DNA from: Perkinsus olseni
Taxonomy: Eukaryota; Perkinsozoa; Perkinsida; Perkinsidae
Direction of reading: 5' to 3'
Length of the DNA: 64,000 nucleotides
Assembly: GCA_013115135.1 (NCBI GenBank)
Contig: JABANP010000042.1
Location: 1 to 64,000 of the forward strand
The first letter of the stretch is position 1. Every line of letters starts with the position of its first letter. The position numbers and the translations under genes were made by a program. The notes beneath the pieces were generated by a model. It ran no database searches. It saw only the letters and a program-made list of their open reading frames with translations, and was not told the origin of the DNA. Positions 54,294-64,000 of this stretch are shown piece after piece.

Positions 54294-55407
54294 ATGACCA
54301 CAGCCCATCGCCCCACCTTCCACAACGCCCTCGGAGCCAACAGCTCAAGCAACCAGCCCATCCCCACCATCTTCAGGAGGGCCCGGGATGAGCCCGGTAC
54401 GCCTTTCACGTCATTGCCTGGTGGTCATTGATTTTCTGCAGGCCACCTCACGTTGAAGTTCCGTGAGTCGAAGGACAAGGGAGCGGACAAGGAGGCATTG
54501 CGGAGGGAGCTGGAGAAGAAGGAGGCCAAGGGTGCTATAGGTGATAGACAACCGACTGCTACTACCCGGCTACATTCCTGTATGGTAGAGCCGCCGCCGG
54601 ATTCAGCGTTTCCTGAAGATTGCGATGAAGACCCTGACGCTGGTGGTGGGGGCTCGGATACTGAGTCCGAAGCGGATCGTGGTAGTACCTGTAGACAGCC
54701 GTCCTCCCCTTTGAATGGGCATCGACGGCCTGGTCTTGGAAGGCGACAGACACTTTAAGTCGCCGGCTGAGGGCCGGGACCAGCTTAGAGTTGTTTCTTT
54801 GTGAAGTGTCGTTCGGCACTGCCGAGCCGTCAGAATCAATAGTGTATGTTTCCTCAGACTCGAGTGGCAGCGATGATGATGAAGATGATGAGGAAGCCGA
54901 GCTGATGCGAGAGTTGGCCAAGATACGTGCGGAGAGGTCAGCCGCGGGTTGGGCGCTTGGGGAGGGTTCGGATGGAGTCCGTTGTTATAAGATTCAATTC
55001 GTCGATTCATTCTGTAAGTCCGTACTGTGTGGCGCTGTACTGGTTCTCTCTCTACAGGGCGGCAGAGGAGGCGAAGGCTAAAGCAGCGGAGCAGGCTAAG
55101 GAGGAGGAAGAGGAGAGGCAACAGATTGCCGTTGGTAACCCACTCATGCCAGGAGGTACTACTACTACGGTACTGTGACATCGAAGAGGATAGTTGTACT
55201 GCCAGCGGGGGGTAACATGCAGCTCAAGCGACGATGGGATGATGATACTGTGTTCAAGAACCAATCCAGAAACCAGCCTAAGGGCAAGAAAAGGTCGGCC
55301 GAGGGGTAGAAAGAGGGCGGGGTGCTCAGCGGCGTCCTGGCAGGTTCATTAACGATGCGGTCCGCAGTGACTTCCATCGGAAGTTCCTCGATCGGTACAT
55401 CCTGTAG
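54294..55407 (+). CDS. CWC15: Spliceosomal protein CWC15
   Basis: CWC15 is a small, largely disordered component of the Prp19-associated catalytic spliceosome. ATG 54294 gives MTTAHRPTFHNALGANSSS, the conserved CWC15 start (MTTAxRPTF). A GTACGC...CTGCAG intron joins to HLTLKFRESKDKG and a charged RRELEKKEAKG helix. Next come the acidic stretch SDSSGSDDDEDDEEAELM with LAKIRAERS, EEAKAKAAEQAKEEEEERQQ, then VGNPLMPG. An intron (GTACTA to TGCCAG) leads to QLKRRWDDDTVFKNQ, and after a further short intron FINDAVRSDFHRKFLDRYIL ends at TAG 55405-55407. RRWDDDxVFKN and the FHRKFLDRYI end are diagnostic. At least five introns in 1.1 kb. Confidence 0.85.
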
Positions 55408-57070
55408 TCCATCCGCTTTGTTACATTCCAACGTTCCCTACCCTCCACTGGGTCGAGTTCGTAATACTGGTCACTAGTGGTGCGCTCATTGGCCTTGGCT
55501 CTTCTGTATGACTTTCTCCACACAGCAACGCACGATGGCCGTCCAGGACGTCACACCAGCAGTCTTCCTTCAGAAGGCGGACAGGGACAGTCGTCACGAA
55601 CTGCTCCCGAGCCGACGAGTAAAGGGTGGTGATTGCGGAGATGGAGAGCGATGGGAGGCGGAGTCAGAATGTCCAGTCTCAATAGCGGGTCGCCTTAGAG
55701 CGATCATCGTCAGCTGTATGCTTAGCATTCGGCTTGTCCGCCCTCGTACGCGGTAATAATGAAGGCGATCGTAATGCAGTCGATATTCAGTCGTAAACTA
55801 GTACTATGATTTTTTCAATGGTTTTGCTGCGGGTGTTGTGGTAGTCATCAGTAGGGCGAGGACAGCTTTTTCATCGTGTAATGGTAGCCGGTCAGCCTAG
55901 GAAGGGTCGTAGAGGCTCTCAGGACTCCAGTAAGAAGTTGGAGATTGTGTGCTGTGAAAGTGTACAGGAGAGTCGTAGGAGATCACAGGTGAAGAAGGGA
56001 GGCTGCTCGTGTTCCCTGCGGCCAGTCGCTTACCGTCGTACGGGGTCTGTGCGGTAGGCACCATTGCAGCCGTACAAGCCTTGTCTTAAGTCTAGCAGTC
56101 CGTCATCATCTAGGAGGAGGCCTAGACGCTCAAGATTCTCTCGCTTCTTCACCCGTCTCTTCCGATGTGGTTCATCCAGGGGTCGCCCTCGACACCCGTC
56201 GGGGGAGCCTAGGACGGCCTCTACCTTGGCCCTGGTTTCGGAAGGGTAACTACATGCAGTCGTTCAAGCGACCTTGTGTCTTTCGTGCTCCGTCAACGAC
56301 TAGCGTGTGCCACAATAAAAAGCCCTGATAGTGGAGTGAAGTATGCATGATAGTGACCAAGCAACGTATCAGCAGCAGCAGCTCTTTGTGTTGTGGTTCA
56401 GTCTGTGTTTACCCTCCGCTGTAGAAGTGGAAAACTCTTGTGTGCTAGCGTCGGGAAGACGGTACCTCAGGAAGCACTGAGGAATTCGACGGCTTGTAGT
56501 CCATTGTGGTGGAAGCTTTGAAATCGTTGTGGACAACACGTCCTCGCTGGTGGGTCGAGAGAGCTCTCCTGAGTGCATGGGTCGGGCTCGGATCGCCTCC
56601 TCTGTGTATTTGCGTGACGGGTTCGGTGGTCAGGGTTGAGAGTTTTTCATCATTTTCTTTCATCACCATTCCAGCACCTCGGCAACCAGGGATGATGCTA
56701 CCGTCGGTGATCAGCAGGAGTAGGGAGCAGTCACCTACTCTAGGGGATTCATCGGCATCTGAGGGAACGCAACAGCATAGACGGGAGAGCTTGCATGGTA
56801 GTAGTGGGTATATCTTGTGGGGGAAGCAGCAGTCTTACGAGGATCGTCTACCATAATAAGCCCCTCACGTATAGGAGTGGCCAGTGAGTATCCTCATTAC
56901 GCTGTATCAGTCGACAACTCGTCGCCTCGTCGTTTATCGTGAGTTCTTGGTGTGAAGTCGGCGGCATATCGGAATGGTGTTAGGAAACTCCCTCCATTGG
57001 AGTGGCCATTGCAGTACTGCTCCGTGTGGATCTATCGAAGTGTCGAGTGTGAGAGCCGGCAGTGTCGTTT
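55408..57070. other. Intergenic region with small basic frames
   Basis: A frame near 55880-56038 (MVAGQPRKGRRGSQDSS) and another at 56064-56249 (SRRRPRRSRFSRFFTRLFRC) are Arg/Ser-rich; a 116-codon frame lies at 56506-56856. None has a recognisable domain and all may be chance. The end of the region is upstream of the PPIP5K start at 57071. Confidence 0.3.
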
Positions 57071-60000
57071 ATGTCAGAACACTCCCCCTACCAGCCCTTC
57101 TCGATCGGAGGATCCAAGGGCCTCACGCACAAGCTCACGCTAGGCGTTTGCTGCATGCGAACCAAGGCAACCAGCAATCCTATGCAGTCTCTCTTGCGGA
57201 GGCTGGACGCTAGTGGTAGTATTAGTAGGGAGCTGGGTCCGATAATCTTGGCTTCACGGTGAATGGACGTAGAGGAATGCGTCATAGTCGATGCCTCCCA
57301 GTAGTGCTGCCTCGTTAAGGTCTGTGGACGGCGTAGTGTCGGGGACCAGGAGGCCTTGTTAAGCTACAACGTCTAGTAGGATATTAGGACCCTATCGCAG
57401 CCCTGCGATGGGTATATAATAGCTAGTATCAGTAAATACATATGGCAGGGGGTTAATAGGAATATGGGTCTAACTGGTGTTTGTACTGGTTTGTATTACA
57501 ACGCATTTGCTTCATTTCATATCTATAGGTTGTGAAGCCCTAACTGTAATGATAATAGCCTCGAATTGAGATGCTTTAGGACCCTGCCTTTCTCCAATTC
57601 AGGTGCCTTTGATATCATCATTTTCGATGAGAAGATGATCTTAGAACAGGATGTATCGGAATGGCCGATAGTGCAGTGCTACGTTTCCTTCCACTCCAAG
57701 GGCTTCCCACTCTACAAAAGCCTCGAGTACGTCAAGATGCGCCATCCAGTTGAGATCAATAAGGTACCGGTCATAACCGCGCGGAAGGGGCTTCGAGAGT
57801 GGGCCTTTCGATGGTAGGTGGAGGACCAGCTGAAGCTGCGGAACAGGCTTACCGTCTACGAGACGTTGAAGTCGCATGACATACCCTGTCCGGATTTTAT
57901 GGCGATCGACCATCTTGACTATGGAGACCATCAGGTGTGGAGGCTTCGGGCGGAGTCGCTTGCTACTCATCAGCATTTATAGTGGTGGTCGCCTGGCTGC
58001 AGGGGCTCCCGGGGGGTGATGCGTGGACTGTGCTGAGGGCAACTGTTGTTGTTCAGTTTGTCGAGGCGGACGACTACATAATTTATGACGGTCGTAAACT
58101 GAAGAAGCCCTTCGTTGAGAAGCCGTTGGATGGGGACGATCACAACATTTGGATTTACTATCCCACCAACGTCGGTGGTGGCTGCAAGAAGCTCTTCCGG
58201 AAGGTACCACCCTTCACGCGCTGTGGACGGTCGATTCATGAGCTCAGATCGGAGACAAGTCATCCGAGTTCGACTCGAAGCAGTCGCGCATTCGGAAAGA
58301 CAAGAAGTATCTGTACGAGCCGTTCCTGCCGACGGGCGGTATGGACGTGAAGGTGTACATGGTTGGGGAGATGTACAGCCATGCCGAGGCTCGGAAGTAG
58401 TATCATAATCGATCTGACCGAAGAAGAGGGCTTTTTGTTGCTGATAGGGCGCCTACTGTTGATGGTAAAGTTATGCGTAATAAGAACGGCAAGGAGATAC
58501 GCTATCCTATTACTTTGAGCGAAGTGGAGAAGGCTTGTGGTGCCTTGATCGTGCAGGCTTTTGGACAGTTCGTTACGGGATTCGACGTCCTCCGTAAGTG
58601 CCTAGGGTCGACCTAAGATTCCCAACCAAGGTCGATTCCTCGCTGGTGATCGGCACTGATTGTTATCTCAGGCACGACGGGGAGGTCGATAGTGTGTGAT
58701 GTTAATGGGTGGTCCTTCGTGAAGGGCAATCAGCGGTACTACGACGACTGCGCTATCCTTGTGCAGAAATTCTTCCTCGATCGCTTCCACATCACCTTCA
58801 CTATGCCGATACCTGCACTCAAGAATGTGAGAAAGGGGAGGCGATAAGCAGCGATAAGAGTTATTCTTCGTTCGGTCGAATTCTGCCTGCCTCGTTGTGG
58901 TCTCGCCAGTCGAGAGTGTGACTGCGTTTATCTTCTGTGGAAGAAGCAGGGGGCCGAAGCATAGCCGTTCTGACCTTGGGTGTCTCATCAGGAGGAGCGA
59001 ATGAGCGAGCCGATCAATCGAACGACGCCAGAGGTTGACGAGGCTGATGAGGAGAACTTCCAGCATGATAAACTGAGGGCGGTAAGTAGTTCTGGGTCAA
59101 CAGGACTGGTCTGAGAGCTCCTCCGTGACCACCGACGTGGATGTCACTGAATCGGTGGCAGCAGTTGTGAGGGGAGGAGCTGGGCTATGGTTATGACAGG
59201 TTATGATCATCATGCGACATGGCGATCGGAAGCCCAAGGAGAAGCACAAGTTCAAATCCTCCCACAAGTATTTCTTGGACTATATTAATAAGTAGTCTAC
59301 TGCCAGTAACATTCCCTGCTGATCTCTCCGCGATGGCCAGGCCCAGCAGAACCGAGGATGATGACGACGAGGACGACTCGGATATCGGCATCTCCGGTCG
59401 GTTGCCGGTGGACCCTCACGGCGAGGTGAGCGAGGCGCCAGTAACTTCCATGTAGCTCGGGTGGAGGGTGGCCGCAGGTGTTGATCAAGAGCCCAGAGGA
59501 GATGGAGAAGCTGCTGGCTAAGGTGAAGGCGGCCCTGCAAGAGCCGGAACTGTCTGAGAAGGACAGGAAGAATATAGAGACTCTCAAGATGGTGTTGGAC
59601 CTGCATGAGCACTTCACGGGCTTGAACAGGAAGATACAATTCAAGCCCACCAAGTTTGCGATCAACGCCCATGGCGTGGAGGAATGTGAGGCTCGGGATA
59701 CGAGGCTTGGCTGATCAATGGAGGTTGTCCTTCTCGCGGGAGTAAAGCTGGTGTGTCCTCGTCGAGGACACCATTATTCTCTTCTTGTAGGCACGGAGGT
59801 ACAGGTTGTGGCGAAATGGGGAGGCGAGCTGACCTCACTCGGACGGAATCAGGCGGAGCAGCTCGGCCGTCGACTACGACAGGAGCTCTTCCCGATCAAC
59901 AGCGATGATTGTGAGTCCTCTCTTCCTACTTCCTCCCGGAGGCCTCGTTGGCGCTTTAATAAATAGTGAGAATTCTATGTGAGATGAATATCAAAAAGTT

Positions 60001-63000
60001 GTTTTTATTTTGAATCTTTTTCTAGCAGTAAAGATAGAATGATAAATAGACTATGATGTGTATACATGTATAATTATAGATTCTTGCTTGACGGTTTCAT
60101 GTTGTAGCGGTGAGAATATCTTCCGGTAGAACTTCTACCGTAGAAGTTCAGGTATCACGGTAGACTAGTATGGCTTGGCAGTGGACTGTCAGAGGCTCTG
60201 CTGGAGAGGCTCAGGCCCCTTCGTTTCTGTCAGGCACTTCCCTCCTACGCCTGCACTCCACCTTCCGCCACGACTTCAAGATCTACTCCAGTCACGAGGG
60301 ACGTTGCCAGACCACGGCCGCAGCCTTCACTAAGGGATTCCTCGATCTCGAGGGTAACCAACGGGGCTTACGGGGAGCGGTTCCGTCAGATGGAATCTCC
60401 TGCAGGTGACCTCCCTCCTATTCTCGTGTCCCTCGTGTGCGTCGACGGCTTCGCCAGGAAGCTGTTAGATCGACCTATCCCGAAGGAAGACCGGAACAAG
60501 GTGGGGTGGCAAAGTTCTGATCTGCCCCGGATTGCGAGTGAGTGTTGTTCGCAGGTTAAGAAGATGATTGACACGATACTGCACACAGACAGCTCGGAGC
60601 TGAGGCCTGGGGAGCTGCAGGAAATCATGGCACCGACCGATCATAAAGGTAGGGGACTCTCTGCCGTATACTCGAATTATCAACTTAGCCCATGAAAGTT
60701 ATGGCAATTTCTTGATGATACATTCCTGGTGGCATGAAGTTTGTTAGATTATATTTTGTTCTACATTTGTGATTGGGAGCCTCCAGTGTAGCTGCAGTTT
60801 GGCGATGACGTATCGCCTCTGGTAGGTACGGCCGAGGCTGCTAGGATGATCGGCAACCCCATCATCACTATGAGGAAGGTTGGGGACCTCTGCCTCTCCT
60901 TCCTGGAGCTCATCTCCACGGAGATCGCTCATCTCGCGGAGAAAACACAAGTACCGCTACGGGCCGGTCTTACCCGCCTCTCGTTGCTGTTCGACGACCT
61001 CTTCTTCAGGTTGGACTCGGTCGACTACTCCGAGTACGACGATGGGTCTCCTATCAACGGCAGCTCCTCCCCGAATGCCTTGCCAGACGATCCCGTGTCA
61101 CCCCGTGGGGGCGGCGGCAGTCTGGGGTCCTCTCCGGAGACTCCTCAGTCTAACGAGAGCGAGGCCTCGCCTGTTAGGGGTAAGTGAGTGCGGAGAGATC
61201 AGCGGTGCTTGTTGTCCGGGTTTGACAGCAGCACCACCACGCTAGACTGTCTATTATAAACCGCGGACCATAGAACACGTTAGTGCAAAAAGTGATGTGA
61301 TATTTTTGAAGTATTTTATGTGCATAATCTTACGTTTTTATAGTCATTGTGTAGAGGGCCACCAGAGTCGACATCGACTGCTGCTGCTGTTGAACTCCTG
61401 CGTCAGGCAACCGTCGTCTCCGGTCTTGGCACCGCGAGACGGTCCCTCGATGGGGTCGCCGAGGCTTCTTATCGTCCATCGGAGAGAAGTTGAGGGACAG
61501 ATGTACGTCGTGCGCGGTGGGCGTCCAGGGTGAATAGGATGGCGTGGTGTACAGTTTCCTCGACCCCGTTTGCGTCCTTGGTGAAGAGGGAGTACGCCAT
61601 CGGGCCCGGGCCGAAGCTGCCTCATGAGCTGCAGGACAGAGTGAAGAGACGATACATACAGCTGCAGCGTATCGAACATCGGTGGAAAAAGCTAGTCCAA
61701 GGTGAGGGCCGCTCATTGTACTGTCCTCGCTGTTATTGCAACGTCAACTCAATTTGGTATCGACGGTGTGGCCTGCTTCTTCGTTGGACGGGGGGATGCA
61801 CTGCTCGCTACAGCCAGAGTACTCACACGGCCTCGAAGGGTGGACGAAAATATCTCCTTTGAGTTTCCGATTGGGACTCTTTAGACTAGCCCGTGAACAA
61901 GCATTCAGTCCGGTTCGTTTTCATGGTGGTAGCGTGGTCTGCTTCCCTCCACGAACTATCCGGTTTTCAGGATTCCTGAGCCCACCCCAGGGTGAGTTTG
62001 ATACAACTAAGGTGCCCGACCTATGGGACTGCGTTTATTACGATCTTGTTCACCATCGTAATGATGTCCCTCCCGCTGTAAGATTCCCCGCAGGCCCTCC
62101 CCCCGTGGCGACGCGGCTGTTGTTGTCAGGCCTTGAACGTGTTGGAGGAGATGTCCTGCTACCTCATACCATTGCAGAACTGGACTAGTCCGAGCGAGTT
62201 CGGCATCGACAAGGAAGACAAGATCCGCATAGGAGTGGAGACCAGCTGGTGGGTCGCGGCCGTCCCTCATGCCCGCTAGACGTCTCCTCCTCAGGCGACT
62301 GCTGCAGAAGCTGATGAACGACTCAGAGTTCATGCTGGATGAGATTACGGACTCGGGACAGCCGAGATCCAACGCTAATGGTGAGCACCTCCGCTTGCCT
62401 GGGGAGATTGTATCCTCACCGCAGCCCAAACTGTGGGCTTCGACGCGACGGGGACGCCGACGCTGTTGCCTGCTATGTCGATGGGTTCCACTCCTTCCAA
62501 GGGCAGTGCTATGAACGTAAGGCTTGATGGTCCATCTGAGGGGTCCTAGCCTGCTCTGGCTCAGTCCCCGACCAATGCCGTCCGCCAGTGTATCGTCCAT
62601 TCACATCGATTCAAGGACCACGAGGAGCCCTTCTGCGGCGACGGGTGATGGCCCTAACGAAGCGAGGAAGACACCGGGATCATCCACTGTGTACGACAGG
62701 CGGTTGCCACATAGGAAGTTGTCTGATGCCAATGGCTGTCTCAGTCGATCGAGCAGCGGTGAGCACGCCAAGCGTCGAGAGGGATCTGTTGACAAGGCTC
62801 CCAAGGGGGTAAGTTTCGCCATGTTCGCCATGGCTCCGATGGTTCGGTGGATTTTTTCGCTGCAGGCGGCCCCGGAGCTCCGTGCGCAGCTGAGGCAGGC
62901 CATGCGAGACGGCAGCGACTGGCACCCGAAGCTTCACGAAACAGTTGCACAAATTACCGGCATGAAAAGTAGGCGGAGCGATGTTATTTCGTCGAGTACC

Positions 63001-63732
63001 GGGCCGTTTAAAAGGTACCAGCAAGTGTGTCCGCACGAGGATCTACGTGACGAGTGCATCGACCATGCATAGCCTTCTCAATGTTAGTCTAAGCTGATAC
63101 CGTCTGTTGGCAATGGTTACACAGGTTTTGGTGAACGGTGATGATGAGCATATGAAGTCGCCGATAGACCCCTCCACCATCAGGGACGTCACCGATCTGC
63201 ATTACCTCACGCACATATCCATACGGGTGGGAGGATGCTCATGCTCCGTCCTCTCTCGGGTGCTGATGGTCACCATGGCAGCTCTCTCAGGTTTTCGAGG
63301 CCGATGACTATGATGGCCCCTCCACGGTGCACGATGCCGAGCGAAGGCATCGGACGATCAGCAGCCAAAGTAAGGCTGTGACCTTTAATATCCCTACTCT
63401 GATGCCGACATCTCCCTAGGTACACGGCAAGATCTCACCCGCTACCGTGTGGAGATAGGCCTATCACCAGGAGTCCAAGTGGTCGATCACAGTAGGCTCA
63501 GCTGGTCCCCTTCCGCCTTAGGTGTGCTGTTTCCTTAGCGTCGAGTGGACTGCAAATAAACCACTACCCTCCCGGGAACCGCATTCGGGAGTCTGAACTC
63601 GAGGTGGCGCCGTTGAAGCCGGTCATCAACGTTGGGACGCTGAAGAACTACTACACGCTGCAGGAGCTGGATACATATCTTACTTCCGGTACGCCTGGAT
63701 TCGCCTCGATTTTCTGTCTAGGAATTCCGTAG
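57071..63732 (+). CDS. PPIP5K: Diphosphoinositol pentakisphosphate kinase (PPIP5K/VIP1)
   Basis: Bifunctional enzyme making and removing the 1-position pyrophosphate on inositol phosphates. ATG 57071 leads to [20 protein letters not shown]; a roughly 390-nt intron joins LDAS to [20 protein letters not shown]-grasp kinase marks: ISFHSKG-type [75 protein letters not shown] and [12 protein letters not shown] (58685). The histidine-acid-phosphatase half starts with [22 protein letters not shown] at 59215-59229. It continues [85 protein letters not shown] and [10 protein letters not shown]. Stop TAG 63730-63732 follows a tail [19 protein letters not shown]. Ser/Pro-rich insertions lie at 61040-61180 and 62600-63070. 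Many short introns. Confidence 0.88.
59753..59771. repeat. 9-bp palindrome, one-base centre, in a PPIP5K intron
   Basis: GTGTCCTCG, a single T, and CGAGGACAC. It lies in the intron that ends in TTGTAG just before the exon beginning near 59791. Confidence 0.75.
60124..60149. repeat. Two overlapping one-base-centre palindromes in a PPIP5K intron
   Basis: CGGTAGAA-C-TTCTACCG (60124-60140) overlaps GAACTTCTAC-C-GTAGAAGTTC (60129-60149). As at 34780-34803, the middle arm can pair with either neighbour. Confidence 0.8.
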
Positions 63733-64000
63733 GAAAGTCCTCGCATAGGGTTAGTTGTGCTACATGCGTCACTGCTACTAGAATGGCATCCGTAGCAGCC
63801 CGTGAGACCTTCCCTGAGTAGGTCCTGGCACGTTTCCACCACTGTGTTGACTCTGACACTGAGCCTGATACAGACTTCCATGACGCTGACGGGGAGACCA
63901 GCATGTCGCCGTTGGCTCTCGACTCGACCACCTCCTAAGCGTTCCTTCACATCCCCTCATTCACCATTTGTATTAACGGGTGTTTCCAGTATCTCGGAAG
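63733..64000. other. Downstream of PPIP5K, nothing firm
   Basis: Minus-strand frames reach 63950 but have no family features. A downstream gene may begin beyond the window. Confidence 0.35.

Noticed and set aside
56064..56249. SR-like splicing protein
   Set aside because: Arg/Ser-rich but short, without an RNA-binding domain, and joining it to the upstream basic frame would need a 16-nt intron.
1..64000. tRNA, rRNA, CRISPR or bacterial operon signals
   Set aside because: No cloverleaf, rRNA core motif, regularly spaced repeat array or run of long adjacent frames was found on reading. A tRNAscan or Rfam search would be decisive.

Overview
This is a eukaryotic nuclear window, most likely from a Perkinsus species or a close alveolate relative. 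That assignment is inference. It rests on dense multi-exon genes with very short GT-AG introns (about 41-66 nt where I could place both ends, for example 20383-20423, 9742-9784, 20170-20233, 9534-9599), standard stop codons, and many lineage-specific secreted, ankyrin and ZZ-finger families beside conserved eukaryotic genes. No rRNA, tRNA, CRISPR array, operon or bacterial-type gene block was seen. Most genes are split, so I rebuilt them by joining frames across plausible splice sites. Outer coordinates of weaker models are approximate.

Layout. 1-3.9 kb is duplicated and decayed sequence: a truncated, frameshifted member of a secreted-protein family, a pseudogene relic of a PB1/ZZ gene, a direct repeat and a large palindrome. 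3.9-9.3 kb (minus) holds two PB1-ZZ genes. The upstream-most one (6816-9274) has the order PB1, ZZ, ZZ, a possible LIR (WMDL) and a UBA-like tail, the layout of p62/NBR1 selective autophagy receptors. A 142-bp spacer separates it from a divergent STN1-like telomere/CST gene (9417-11356). 11.4-20.1 kb (plus) carries three unrecognised multi-exon genes (coiled coil, hypothetical, EF-hand plus coiled coil). 20.2-23.9 kb is an LZTR1-like gene (six Kelch blades, two BTB-BACK modules), followed by a gene with an RIIa/DPY-30-like N-terminus and an all-helical hypothetical gene.

27.7-36.9 kb is a rearranged zone: an integrase-like fragment, an intact secreted two-repeat protein (29535-30281) whose 3' half and flank are duplicated at 1-1240, a mosaic of fragments copied with introns from the LZTR1-like gene and its neighbour, and weak coding segments. 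37-51 kb (minus) is an ankyrin-repeat cluster in which three tandem paralogues share a non-ankyrin module. Embedded in it at 42.3-44.5 kb are a small membrane protein and a tandem family of small single-pass membrane proteins beside a 34-bp-arm palindrome.

51.4-63.7 kb (plus) returns to conserved cellular genes: ORC2, a tetraspanin-like membrane protein, the spliceosomal protein CWC15, and a complete PPIP5K/VIP1 inositol pyrophosphate kinase-phosphatase. The conserved genes serve telomere capping, replication licensing, splicing, protein turnover and phosphate signalling. Nothing in the sequence suggests they are co-regulated.
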